NCBI GenBank assembly: GCA_025149285.1
Contig: CP102274.1
Location: 144,001 to 208,000 of the forward strand
Length of the DNA: 64,000 bases
Reading direction: 5' to 3'
Source of the DNA: Hungatella hathewayi
GTDB taxonomy: Bacteria > Bacillota > Clostridia > Lachnospirales > Lachnospiraceae
The notes under the pieces were generated by a model. It worked only from the letters and a program-made list of their open reading frames with translations, was not told where the DNA came from and did no database searches. Each line of letters begins with the position of its first letter. The first letter of the stretch is position 1. The position numbers and the translations under genes are program-made. Shown here one piece after another: positions 53,173-62,399 of this stretch.

Positions 53173-53761
53173 CAAATCTCTGTTTTCTTTGACATTTATC
53201 ATTGGTGCTGCGACTGGATCAGTAGCGACATGGTACCTGCTTAAGGATAAATACGAAGCGCTCGCTCAGGAGGAAATTGATTCTGTAAAAGAGGTTTTCT
53301 TAAGACGTGAGCAGGAATTAAAGGATCAGTCCGTAAAGAAAACCGTTGCTGAAGGTATTAAAGATGCGGACAAAGAAAAACCAGATCTTAAAGAGTATGC
53401 GGAACGTCTGAAAAAAGAGGGTTACACACGATATTCTGATTTCGGTTCGGACGAGGAAGAAAAGCCTGTTTCTGAAGCCGGTCCGTATGTGATTCCGCCG
53501 GAGCAGTTTGGTGACGATGAAGAGTATGAGCAGATCAGCCTTACCTACTATGCAGACGGCGTGCTTGCTGATGAAAATGATGAAGTAATTGAGGATGTGG
53601 AAGATGCTGTTGGAATTGATTCTTTGAATCATTTTGGAGAGTATGAGGACGACTCCGTCTTTGTCCGTAATGACGCAAGAAAATGCGACTACGAGATTCT
53701 CCTTGATCAGAGAACCTATTCCGAGGTAGCTGAAGATATGCCGCATCAGATGGAGGTATGA
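53165..53761 (+). CDS. Membrane-anchored coiled-coil protein (198 aa)
   Basis: N-terminal helix (LTFIIGAATGSVATWYLL) then a charged helical region (about 28-95) and an acidic domain with YADGVLADENDEVIEDV and CDYEILLDQRTYSEVA, a form seen in phage structural-like proteins. GAGGAGGACGA precedes the ATG. Confidence 0.72.
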   Translation: MSNKSLFSLTFIIGAATGSVATWYLLKDKYEALAQEEIDSVKEVFLRREQELKDQSVKKTVAEGIKDADKEKPDLKEYAERLKKEGYTRYSDFGSDEEEKPVSEAGPYVIPPEQFGDDEEYEQISLTYYADGVLADENDEVIEDVEDAVGIDSLNHFGEYEDDSVFVRNDARKCDYEILLDQRTYSEVAEDMPHQMEV

Positions 53762-54309
53762 TGACACGGGATGAGCTGAACAATGCATATTTTGACTGGA
53801 TGTACCAGCTTGTATGTGATGATGAGTATTCACGAGGATTGTCGTATCGTAAGCTTTTATATTTGCTTCATGATACAGATTTTACGTTTACGATTGCCCT
53901 TGATGGTAATCGTTATGACGATGGAATCGATCTTCGGTACAGATTCGGAAATGAGCAGGGATACCGGGATAGTATGATTGCAAGTTATTTGGATAATCGT
54001 CCGTGCAGTGTTTTAGAAATGATTATTGCCCTTGCTATACGCTTAGAAGAGCACATCATGGATGATCCGGACATCGGTAATCGGACGGGCCAGTGGTTTT
54101 GGGATATGATTGTGAGCCTTGGGTTGGGTTCTATGGATGATTCCAAATTTGACAAGGCTCATGCCATCGATGTTATTCGGCGATTCCTGAATCGTGACTA
54201 CGGACGGGATGGCAAGGGTGGATTATTCACAATCGAGCATTGCAGATACGATATGAGAGATATCGAGATTTGGTATCAGGCCAACTGGTATCTCGACAAT
54301 ATCAGATAG
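53758..54309 (+). CDS. Conserved phage protein (183 aa), unknown
   Basis: ATG overlaps the previous stop. LAIRLEEHIMDDPDIGNRTGQWFWDMIVSLGL and FTIEHCRYDMRDIEIWYQANWYLD are conserved in phage-encoded proteins of this size. Soluble, acidic. Confidence 0.75.
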   Translation: MMTRDELNNAYFDWMYQLVCDDEYSRGLSYRKLLYLLHDTDFTFTIALDGNRYDDGIDLRYRFGNEQGYRDSMIASYLDNRPCSVLEMIIALAIRLEEHIMDDPDIGNRTGQWFWDMIVSLGLGSMDDSKFDKAHAIDVIRRFLNRDYGRDGKGGLFTIEHCRYDMRDIEIWYQANWYLDNIR

Positions 54310-54318
54310 GAGGGCGTT

Positions 54319-54531
54319 ATGAGCCATAGTGAGGTATACAAGTGGTTCGAGTTATATTTTCCGCAGTACGCTGGGGATAATGTGGAAACCTGGTTCCAGA
54401 ACGGAAAGAACAGTATTCGCATCCGTCAGAAGAACCATCAGGAATTTATATTTACGTTCAACAACGAAGGAAATTGGCGGTTTGAGACTGTTGAGAGCTT
54501 CATGAACGGATTAAGAGGAGGTAAAAAGTAA
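54319..54531 (+). CDS. Small phage protein (70 aa)
   Basis: SHSEVYKWFELYFPQYAGDNVETWFQNGKNSIRIRQKNHQEFIFTFNNEGNWRFETVESF; short alpha/beta protein. AGGAGG before the ATG; ends overlapping the next ATG. Confidence 0.7.
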   Translation: MSHSEVYKWFELYFPQYAGDNVETWFQNGKNSIRIRQKNHQEFIFTFNNEGNWRFETVESFMNGLRGGKK

Positions 54532-54764
54532 TGGGCGAAATGCTTACTTATATTTTTAGCAGCTTACGGTCATCTGAGAAAAGATTGGACGTTGTTACAA
54601 GAGCGGTCAGTAAACAGCGGAGCTTCAATAAGCAGCTCACAATCTTTGCTGTCATGACAACTGCAAACTTTGTTGTTATGAAAATCGAGCAGAAGGACCA
54701 GGCACTGCGTATCAGAAAACTGGAAAAGGAAATCGAGGAACTTAAGCGTCCGGAAGGAGAGTAA
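54531..54764 (+). CDS. Small coiled-coil protein (77 aa)
   Basis: A hydrophobic middle (LTIFAVMTTANFVVM) and a C-terminal coiled coil (MKIEQKDQALRIRKLEKEIEELKRPE). GAGGAGG precedes the start. Located just before the replication polypeptide. Confidence 0.7.
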   Translation: MGEMLTYIFSSLRSSEKRLDVVTRAVSKQRSFNKQLTIFAVMTTANFVVMKIEQKDQALRIRKLEKEIEELKRPEGE

Positions 54765-54772
54765 AAAATGCG

Positions 54773-57700
54773 ATGATCGACTTTATGGTGATTTCAACAC
54801 GTTCAACGAAACGTGGAGTAATAGAAATCTATCCAAAGTTCATTATTAAAAAAAGCACCGATCTAATGATTCGAGGTGGTGATTTCTATGCTATCTGGAT
54901 TGAGGAACGTGGTTTATGGTCTACGGACGAGCAAGATGCCTTGCAGCTCATTGACCGCGAACTGGATAGATATGCTGAGGAGAACCGCCAGCGTTTTAAC
55001 TCCGATATTAAAGTCCTGCATATGTGGGATGCCGAGTCGGGTATGATCGACTCATGGCATAAGTATTGTCAGAAGCAGATGAGGGACAGCTTTCATACGT
55101 TGGATGACAAACTTATATTTTCCAATACAGAAACTAATAAAAAAGACTATGCCAGCAAAAAGTTGAATTATCCGCTTGAAGCTGGCGATTTGTCTGCCTA
55201 TGAGAAATTGATGTCTACTTTATATTCGGAAGAAGAGCGGACAAAAATTGAGTGGGCTATAGGGTCAATCGTATCTGGAGAATCCAAAAAACTGCAAAAA
55301 TTTATGGTTTTATACGGAGCTGCTGGAACAGGTAAATCCACAGTTCTTAACATTATTCAGCAGCTTTTCGACGGATACTATTCTGTATTTGACGCAAAAG
55401 CACTTGGATCTTCCAGCAATTCATTTGCATTGGAAGCATTTAAAACAAACCCTCTGGTTGCCATTCAGCACGATGGCGATTTATCGAGAATTGAGGATAA
55501 TACCAGATTGAACAGCTTGGTATCTCATGAGCTGATGACTGTGAACGAAAAATTCAAGTCTACGTACTCAAACCGGTTCAAATGTTTCCTGTTTATGGGA
55601 ACAAATAAGCCGGTCAAGATTACGGATGCAAAGTCCGGTCTGATTCGACGATTGATCGATGTATCGCCATCTGGAAATAAGCTGAATCCAAAAGAGTACA
55701 AAACGATTGTGAAGCAAGTGGAATTTGAGTTGGGAGCTATCGCTTACCACTGCCAGGAGGTATATTCGAACAATCCTGGTCGTTATGACGATTATATTCC
55801 GATTACGATGCTTGGTGCATCTAATGATTTCTATAACTTCATTATCGATTCGTACCATGTATTTAAGAAAGAAAACGGGACAACTCTGAAAGCCGCATGG
55901 GAGATGTACAAAACCTACTGTGACGACGCCAAAGTTGGGTTCCCGTTTTCACAGAGGGTATTCAAAGAGGAACTTAAAAACTATTTTCATGATTTTCAGG
56001 AACGCTTCAATCTTGATGATGGAACTCGCGTTAGAAGTTATTACATCGGGTTCAGAACAGAAAAATTTGAAGAAGAAACTGTAGAGGAAAAGGCGGAAGT
56101 AGTCAAACCGGCACTGATCCAATTCGATAGCACTGAATCTATATTTGATGATGTGTGTTCGGAATGCCCTGCACAGTATGCTTCGGAAAACGAAACACCT
56201 CAGAAAAAATGGGATTCTGTCCGCACGAAATTATCTGGAATTGATACGAAAAAACTTCATTATGTGAAAGTTCCGGAGAATCATATTGTGATTGACTTTG
56301 ATATTCCAGACGAATCTGGAAATAAGTCATTTGAAAAGAATTTAGCAGAAGCAAGTAAGTGGCCGCCTACCTATGCCGAGCTTAGTAAATCAGGACAAGG
56401 TATACATCTTCATTATATTTATACCGGCGATCCGACGCAGCTTAGCAGAGTATATGACGACCATGTTGAAGTTAAGGTGTTCACGGGCAAAAGCTCTTTA
56501 CGGCGTATGCTGTCAAAGTGTAATAATTTGCCTATCGCAACAATTAGCTCCGGTTTACCGCTGAAAGGAGAACAAAAAATGGTAAATTTTGAAGCGATTA
56601 AGAGCGAGAAAGGGCTTAGAACACTGATCAAACGGAATCTTAACAAAGAGATACATCCGGGAACTAAGCCCAGTATCGATTTTATCTACAAGATACTGGA
56701 AGATGCGTATGAAAGCGATTTGAAGTACGACGTCACAGACATGCGCAATGCAGTATTAGCATTTGCAGCGAATAGTACTCATCAAGCGGATTACTGTATT
56801 AAGTTGGTCAACAAAATGCAGTTTAAGTCCGCAGATCCGTCCACAGCGGTGAAAAACGATGATGCAAAGCTGGTATTCTATGATATTGAGGTTTTCCCAA
56901 ACTTATTCCTTGTGAACTGGAAAATCGAGGGTGAGGGAAAGCCTGTTGTAAGAATGATTAACCCGTCTCCGAGTGAGATCGAGGATCTGATGCGGTTCAG
57001 ACTGGTTGGCTTTAACTGTCGGAGATATGATAACCATATTCTGTACGCAAGGTTGATGGGTTATACAAACGAACAGCTCTACAACCTTTCGCAGAAGATC
57101 ATTAACGGAAGTCCGAACTGTTTCTTTGGAGAAGCGTATAATGTATCCTATACGGATGTGTATGACTTCGCTTCGGCTGGTAATAAGAAGAGTCTTAAGA
57201 AATTGGAAATCGAGATGGGAAACCTCACCGATGACGATCTCAAGAAAAAAGGATTCTCCGATGAAAAAATAAGAATTATCAAGGCAGGAACGCATCACCA
57301 GGAGCTTGGTCTTCCATGGGATCAACCGGTTCCGGAAGAGCTTTGGATTAAGGTCGCTGAGTATTGTGATAACGATGTTATTGCTACTGAGGCGGCCTTT
57401 AATTATCTTGAGGCTGACTGGACGGCGCGACAGATTCTGGCAGATTTAGCAGAGATGACCGTTAATGATACAACGAACTCACTTACAACCAGAATTATAT
57501 TCGGAAACAACCGGAAACCCCAGTCAGAGTTCCATTACAGAAATCTGGCAGAACCGGTAGAGTCGCTGGATAAGGAGAGTATGGATTTCCTTAAGGAAGC
57601 CTGCCCGAAGATGATGGAGGAGCCTCACTATGGTTGGAAGTACAACGATAAGAACGAAGTTCCATTTGAATCTCACAGCATTCTTCCATATTTCCCTGGG

Positions 57701-59119
57701 TATGTATTCGACCATGGAAAATCTACATATCGTGGAGAAGAAGTAGGCGAGGGCGGATTTGCACAGGGCGTACCCGGAATGTATGGAAATGTAGCACTCC
57801 TGGATATTTCTTCAATGCATCCGCATAGTGCTATTGCTGAGGTTCTGTTTGGACCGAGATTTACGAAGGCGTTCCGTGATATTGTTGAGGGTCGTGTAAG
57901 CATTAAACATGAGGCTTGGGATATTGTTAATACCATGCTGGACGGCAAGCTTACTCCGTATATTCAGAGAGTTATTGACGGCGAGATGACATCAAAAGAT
58001 CTTGCCAATGCACTGAAGACGGCTATCAATTCAGTATACGGTCTCACATCTGCATCCTTTGATAATCCGTTCCGTGATCCGAGAAACATCGACAACATTG
58101 TAGCGAAACGTGGAGCATTATTTATGATTGACCTTAAGAATGAGGTCCTGAAGCGTGGGTTCCAGGTTGCTCACATTAAGACAGACTCTATTAAGATTCC
58201 AGATGCTACACCGGAGATCATTCAGTTTGTCATGGACTTTGGTGAGAGATATGGATACACGTTTGAGCACGAGGCTACGTACGATCGGATGTGCTTGGTC
58301 AATGATGCTGTATATATCGCAAAGTACAAATCAGCAGAAGAATGCCAGAAGATCTATGGTTATGTCCCTGGCGACAACAAAAAGAAAGGTGGAAAATGGA
58401 CGGCAACAGGTACTCAGTTCCAGATTCCATATGTATTTAAGAAGCTGTTCAGCAGAGAAGACATCGCATTTGAAGATATGTGCGAGACTAAATCTGTGAG
58501 CAGCTCTTTATATTTGGATTTGAATGAGGAGTTACCGGATGTCAGCAAGGAAGAAAAAGAATTCAGCAAGGCAGAGAGTGACTATAAGAAAGGACTGTTA
58601 TCCGATACAACTTTTGAATCCACATGCCAGAAGCTTACTCCATTGATCGAAAAAGGACACGACTATCACTTTATTGGAAAGGTTGGTCAGTTCTGTCCGA
58701 TGAAAGATGGATACGGAGCTGGACTTCTGATGAGAGAAAAAGACGGTCGTTACTATGCTGCAACTGGTTCCAAAGGTTATCGTTGGATGGAATCGGAAAT
58801 GGTCAAAGAACTTGGCAAGGAAGATGGTATTGACCGATCCTACTACGACAAGCTGGTTGATGAGGCTGTAAAAACTATTTCGCAGTACGGTGACTTCGAG
58901 TGGTTTGTGTCTGACGATCCGTATATTCCAGAGCTTGGCGCAAATGACGCTGATGTTGATTGTGTTGTTCCATGGGCGATGCCTTGCGGAGAGGATAAGT
59001 ATCGGACATGCTTCGACTGCCCGCATTTCAACAATGATAACTTCCATATGGATTGCAATCTTGATTATGATATTGCAGATATTGTGATGAAGCACGCAAT
59101 GAATCCGCCGGAAAATTAA
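54773..59119 (+). CDS. Fused SF3 helicase / primase-like / exonuclease / DNA polymerase
   Basis: 1448 residues. SF3 (D5-type) helicase: Walker A GAAGTGKST (about 181-190), VAIQHDGD (about 228-235, in place of a standard DE), motif C KCFLFMGTNKP (about 269). Primase-like (AEP) signatures: VIDFDIPDE (about 504), SGQGIHLHY (about 540), VEVKVFTGKS. Then exonuclease: DIE (703), FNCRRYDNH (746), YCDND (863). Polymerase palm of family-B type: DISSMHPHS (motif A, 1010), NSVYG (motif B, 1085) and KTDS (motif C, 1136; first Asp of DTD replaced by Lys). At residue 603 an ATG (56579) follows GAAAGGAGAAC, this element's usual ribosome-binding form, so the polymerase could also be made alone. Replicates the element. 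Confidence 0.85.
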   Translation: MIDFMVISTRSTKRGVIEIYPKFIIKKSTDLMIRGGDFYAIWIEERGLWSTDEQDALQLIDRELDRYAEENRQRFNSDIKVLHMWDAESGMIDSWHKYCQKQMRDSFHTLDDKLIFSNTETNKKDYASKKLNYPLEAGDLSAYEKLMSTLYSEEERTKIEWAIGSIVSGESKKLQKFMVLYGAAGTGKSTVLNIIQQLFDGYYSVFDAKALGSSSNSFALEAFKTNPLVAIQHDGDLSRIEDNTRLNSLVSHELMTVNEKFKSTYSNRFKCFLFMGTNKPVKITDAKSGLIRRLIDVSPSGNKLNPKEYKTIVKQVEFELGAIAYHCQEVYSNNPGRYDDYIPITMLGASNDFYNFIIDSYHVFKKENGTTLKAAWEMYKTYCDDAKVGFPFSQRVFKEELKNYFHDFQERFNLDDGTRVRSYYIGFRTEKFEEETVEEKAEVVKPALIQFDSTESIFDDVCSECPAQYASENETPQKKWDSVRTKLSGIDTKKLHYVKVPENHIVIDFDIPDESGNKSFEKNLAEASKWPPTYAELSKSGQGIHLHYIYTGDPTQLSRVYDDHVEVKVFTGKSSLRRMLSKCNNLPIATISSGLPLKGEQKMVNFEAIKSEKGLRTLIKRNLNKEIHPGTKPSIDFIYKILEDAYESDLKYDVTDMRNAVLAFAANSTHQADYCIKLVNKMQFKSADPSTAVKNDDAKLVFYDIEVFPNLFLVNWKIEGEGKPVVRMINPSPSEIEDLMRFRLVGFNCRRYDNHILYARLMGYTNEQLYNLSQKIINGSPNCFFGEAYNVSYTDVYDFASAGNKKSLKKLEIEMGNLTDDDLKKKGFSDEKIRIIKAGTHHQELGLPWDQPVPEELWIKVAEYCDNDVIATEAAFNYLEADWTARQILADLAEMTVNDTTNSLTTRIIFGNNRKPQSEFHYRNLAEPVESLDKESMDFLKEACPKMMEEPHYGWKYNDKNEVPFESHSILPYFPGYVFDHGKSTYRGEEVGEGGFAQGVPGMYGNVALLDISSMHPHSAIAEVLFGPRFTKAFRDIVEGRVSIKHEAWDIVNTMLDGKLTPYIQRVIDGEMTSKDLANALKTAINSVYGLTSASFDNPFRDPRNIDNIVAKRGALFMIDLKNEVLKRGFQVAHIKTDSIKIPDATPEIIQFVMDFGERYGYTFEHEATYDRMCLVNDAVYIAKYKSAEECQKIYGYVPGDNKKKGGKWTATGTQFQIPYVFKKLFSREDIAFEDMCETKSVSSSLYLDLNEELPDVSKEEKEFSKAESDYKKGLLSDTTFESTCQKLTPLIEKGHDYHFIGKVGQFCPMKDGYGAGLLMREKDGRYYAATGSKGYRWMESEMVKELGKEDGIDRSYYDKLVDEAVKTISQYGDFEWFVSDDPYIPELGANDADVDCVVPWAMPCGEDKYRTCFDCPHFNNDNFHMDCNLDYDIADIVMKHAMNPPEN
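56563..56581 (+). promoter_or_regulatory. Internal ribosome-binding site and ATG inside the replication gene
   Basis: GAAAGGAGAAC ends 5 nt before an in-frame ATG at 56579. The same GAAAGGAGAAC string precedes the starts at 44496, 46862 and 48266 in this element. TGA occurs at 56562 in another frame just upstream, as if two genes once abutted here. Confidence 0.6.
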
Positions 59120-59143
59120 AAAAAAATAAAGGAGAATTTAATC

Positions 59144-59614
59144 ATGGCAAGAGTAAATGAGCTGATTATTGAGAATGCTCGTATTATGTTCAGAAATTTC
59201 AGAGGAGAAGAGACAAAGTACAACAGAGCAGGTAACCGTAACTTTTGCGTTGTAATTCCGGATGCCGACCAGGCACAGAAACTCGGCGAAGATGGATGGA
59301 ATGTGAGAATCCTTCCGCCGAGAGACGAGGATGAAGCGCCTCTTCACTATATTCAGGTAGCAGTTCGATTCGATAACATTCCGCCGAATGTATACATGGT
59401 TACCAGAAGAGCTAAAACAAAGCTGGATGAGGAGTCTGTATCTTCTCTTGACTATGCTGAAATCAGAAATGTTGATCTGGTCATCAGCCCGTCAAAGTGG
59501 GAAGTGAATGGAAAATCTGGCATCAAGGCATATCTGAAGACCATGTACGTCACGATTGAAGAGGACGTGTTTGCTGAGAAATATGCGGATGAAGAGGAAC
59601 CGCCGTTCGCATAA
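59144..59614 (+). CDS. DUF2815-type ssDNA-binding-like protein
   Basis: 156 residues: [35 protein letters not shown] and [25 protein letters not shown] match DUF2815, an OB-fold protein next to phage polymerases and helicases and thought to bind ssDNA. It follows an A-rich AAGGAG site 24 bp after the polymerase stop, and is in frame with it across that single TAA. Confidence 0.83.
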   Translation: MARVNELIIENARIMFRNFRGEETKYNRAGNRNFCVVIPDADQAQKLGEDGWNVRILPPRDEDEAPLHYIQVAVRFDNIPPNVYMVTRRAKTKLDEESVSSLDYAEIRNVDLVISPSKWEVNGKSGIKAYLKTMYVTIEEDVFAEKYADEEEPPFA

Positions 59615-59676
59615 ATCATATTTTGAGGGTGTCGGTGTCAAAGCCGGCACTCTTACTTTATGAAAGGAGAAAAATT

Positions 59677-60579
59677 ATGTTTTGGAATAAGAAAAAACCG
59701 AAGTCGAAACCACAGATTAAGACTACGGTACCTAAAACATTCAAAGCAAAAGAACCGCCACCTAAGTGGCAACCAACTTTCGGCGAAACGAAAAAGAAGG
59801 GTGAGAAACCACCGGAAGTAACTACGAAATCCGAACCAAAAATTGACTGGGAAGATAAATTTTTAAAATCTTTTCAGAAACTTACATATAGACGTCGGGC
59901 ATGGGATGTGTGGAGAGATTATATTTTACTTCATGCATGTTCAATCTCGAATGTTTTGGACAAGGACAACTACGACCAAAGAGAGAAGCTGTATCTAAAA
60001 ATTATTCATCAGTATTCAAAAGAAGAGCAAGCTATATTTCCAGAATTAGCAGCATATACAACCATGGCCCTGGATCGGAATCAAGAGCAGGATTTTCTCG
60101 GAAAAATGTTTATGCGGTTAGATCTGGGAAATCGTTCGGCTGGTCAATTCTTCACGCCATATCATGTGTGTGAACTTATGGCTGAAGTGGTGGCTACCAA
60201 TGCTTTAGAAAAGATAGAGCAGTATGGTTATATTTCGATTAACGATCCATGCTGCGGTGCTGGAGCGACGTTGATTGCTGGTGTGCATGTAATCCGAAAA
60301 CAGCTGGAGCATTGTGAACCACCGAGAAACTACCAGAACCATATCTTAGTAGTTGCACAGGACGTTGATGAAATCGTTGGTCTGATGTGTTATATCCAAA
60401 TCTCGCTTCTCGGATTGGCTGGATTTATAAAAATAGGTAACTCGATAACTGACCCAATATCTACGGACGATTCATCTGAAAAATATTGGTATACACCTAT
60501 GTATTTCTCAGATGTATGGAGTACAAGAAGAATGCTCCGTCAGATTAACAAGTTATTTGGAAAGGGTGATGACGAATGA
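59677..60579 (+). CDS. N6-adenine methylase-like protein lacking clear NPPY motif
   Basis: 300 residues. A proline/lysine-rich N-terminus (about 1-55), a helical domain, then QFFTPYHVCELM and NDPCCGAGATLIAG, the SAM-binding start (motif I, about 190-205) of HsdM-like methylases, and AQDVDEIVGLMCYIQ. No (N/D)PP(Y/F) follows; GNSITDPIS sits about where it should be. It may be a non-catalytic or altered enzyme. The start at 59677 follows GAAAGGAG. Confidence 0.75.
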   Translation: MFWNKKKPKSKPQIKTTVPKTFKAKEPPPKWQPTFGETKKKGEKPPEVTTKSEPKIDWEDKFLKSFQKLTYRRRAWDVWRDYILLHACSISNVLDKDNYDQREKLYLKIIHQYSKEEQAIFPELAAYTTMALDRNQEQDFLGKMFMRLDLGNRSAGQFFTPYHVCELMAEVVATNALEKIEQYGYISINDPCCGAGATLIAGVHVIRKQLEHCEPPRNYQNHILVVAQDVDEIVGLMCYIQISLLGLAGFIKIGNSITDPISTDDSSEKYWYTPMYFSDVWSTRRMLRQINKLFGKGDDE

Positions 60580-60869
60580 AGAAAAGATATTCTATTCCAA
60601 AAGAGCAGTGTACGTGCGGCATCAGCGAGCTTTATGACAACGTTGCTAAAATCATTGGGATTTCTAATGTAAGCAAAGCTGTATACGATTGCCGTAAATT
60701 ATCTATCACTAAAAAAGTGCTGGACTGCTTATATAAGTTCTATCATTCAGAGAATCAGAGCGATGAAACCATAACAACCTGTATGCTCTTGTATGGTCCC
60801 AAAGCAGATCTGGATGGCGATGGCTACGAAGTCGAGGTAGAAGATGGATTTGTCACGAAAGGTGTGTAA
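60576..60869 (+). CDS. Small protein (97 aa), unknown
   Basis: Starts at the ATG overlapping the previous stop and ends at the next ATG. CTCGISELYDNVAKIIGISNVSKAVYDCRKLSITKKVLDCL; two acidic/hydrophobic segments, three Cys. Probably linked in function to the flanking methylase and helicase. Confidence 0.7.
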   Translation: MKKRYSIPKEQCTCGISELYDNVAKIIGISNVSKAVYDCRKLSITKKVLDCLYKFYHSENQSDETITTCMLLYGPKADLDGDGYEVEVEDGFVTKGV

Positions 60870-62089
60870 TGGCTGGCGTAGAATTACGGGACTATCAGGA
60901 AGATGCTGTACGGCAAATGCGAAACGGTTGCATACTTTGTGGCGGTGTTGGTAGTGGAAAATCAAGAACTTCGCTGGCCTACTATTATGTTCGAAACGGT
61001 GGTGAGCTCGGAACAAATGAATATGTTCCTATGGACGATGTGAATATTAAGGATTTGTACATAATCACAACTGCTAGGAAACGGGATACATTTGAATGGG
61101 AAGAGGAGCTCTCACCATTTCTGCTATCGACCAATAAGAAAGAAAATTTATATACCAATAAGGTTGTGATTGATTCTTGGAACAACATCAAGAAGTATGC
61201 AGATGTCAAAGATGCTTTCTTTATATTCGATGAGCAGCGTGTCATAGGCTCTGGAACATGGGTTAAAGCATTCTTGAAAATCGCCAAGGTAAATGAGTGG
61301 ATATTACTATCCGCAACTCCTGGCGATACGTGGCAGGATTATATTCCGGTGTTTGTGGCTAACGGATTTTATAAAAACCGAAGCGAATTCACAAGAGAGC
61401 ATATAGTCTATAGCCGATTTAGCAAATTTCCTAAAGTTGACCGATATTTGAATACTGGTAGATTGATTCGATTGCGAAACAAAATCTTGGTGAATATGGA
61501 TTTCAAACGCCAGACGGTTTCGCACCATGAGGATATTTATGTCAAGTACAATATCGAAAGGTATAAAGATGTCGGAAAAACCAGATGGGACCCGTTTAAA
61601 AAAGAACCAATTATCAATGCTGCTGGTCTGTGCTATGTATGGAGAAAAATTGTAAACACCGATCAGTCCAGACAAATAGCTTTACTCGAAATTGTGGAGA
61701 AGCATCCGAAAGCGATTATATTCTACAATTTTGATTACGAGCTTGAGCTTCTGAAGGAAATATTCTCTGGCTACGAAGTCAGGGAATGGAATGGTCACAA
61801 ACATCAGCCTGTGCCGACTAGCGATGCATGGGTATATTTAGTTCAGTACAATGCCGGGGCTGAAGGATGGAACTGTATTACAACAGACACAATTATATTC
61901 TATTCTCAGAATTATTCGTATAAGATCATGGCACAGTCTGCTGGTCGAATAGACAGGATGAATACACCATATACGGATCTGTATTACTACCATTTGAAAT
62001 CCAGGTCTGGTATTGATCTTGCCATCAGTAAAGCATTGAAGGACAAGAAAACATTTAATGAAACGAGGTTTGTTAAGTGGAGACAATGA
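60869..62089 (+). CDS. SF2 DNA helicase
   Basis: 406 residues. Motifs: Q-like RDYQEDAVRQM, I GGVGSGKSRT (about 31-40), II FIFDEQRV (about 125), III LLSATPGDTW, V AGAEGWNC, VI QSAGRIDRMN. The DEQR box replaces DEAH. Acts as an ATP-driven DNA remodelling enzyme, likely in replication or recombination of the element. Confidence 0.9.
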   Translation: MAGVELRDYQEDAVRQMRNGCILCGGVGSGKSRTSLAYYYVRNGGELGTNEYVPMDDVNIKDLYIITTARKRDTFEWEEELSPFLLSTNKKENLYTNKVVIDSWNNIKKYADVKDAFFIFDEQRVIGSGTWVKAFLKIAKVNEWILLSATPGDTWQDYIPVFVANGFYKNRSEFTREHIVYSRFSKFPKVDRYLNTGRLIRLRNKILVNMDFKRQTVSHHEDIYVKYNIERYKDVGKTRWDPFKKEPIINAAGLCYVWRKIVNTDQSRQIALLEIVEKHPKAIIFYNFDYELELLKEIFSGYEVREWNGHKHQPVPTSDAWVYLVQYNAGAEGWNCITTDTIIFYSQNYSYKIMAQSAGRIDRMNTPYTDLYYYHLKSRSGIDLAISKALKDKKTFNETRFVKWRQ

Positions 62090-62226
62090 TTTATAATCTG
62101 TGGATATTTTTAAAAATTTTATCTATCAAGTTGAAAAGTATGTCTGCGGAAGATTTTTACAGTCTGCTAATAGAGTGTGACTATCAACAAAGATTATATG
62201 CAATTTTGTTAAGATATTACATGTGA
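62086..62226 (+). CDS. Tiny protein (46 aa)
   Basis: Overlaps the helicase stop (ATGA). MIYNLWIFLKILSIKLKSMSAEDFYSLLIECD; no family recognised. Confidence 0.5.
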   Translation: MIYNLWIFLKILSIKLKSMSAEDFYSLLIECDYQQRLYAILLRYYM

Positions 62227-62234
62227 GGTGTCCA

Positions 62235-62399
62235 ATGGAAAATATTTACAAAGAGGTTGATTTCAAAACCTATTGCAAAACCTGCGAACATAAGGATCTC
62301 GAAGAAAAATTTGATCCTTGTAATGACTGTTTGGCAGAACCGATGAACGTAAATTCGGATAAACCTATTTACTGGAAGGAGGCTGAAAATGGTAGATAG
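62235..62399 (+). CDS. Small Cys-rich protein (54 aa)
   Basis: CKTCEH...CNDC gives a four-Cys zinc site in a short protein of a kind common in phage replication regions. GTGAGGTGTCC lies before the ATG. Confidence 0.65.
   Translation: MENIYKEVDFKTYCKTCEHKDLEEKFDPCNDCLAEPMNVNSDKPIYWKEAENGR

Noticed and set aside
54773..59119. Polymerase as family A
   Set aside because: DISSMHPHS and NSVYG match family B motifs A and B better than the family A DYSQIELR and finger helix.
59640..59670. CTTTATGAAAGGAG before the methylase gene as a ninth promoter motif
   Set aside because: The end matches, but CGCA is missing and the spacing is off by one.
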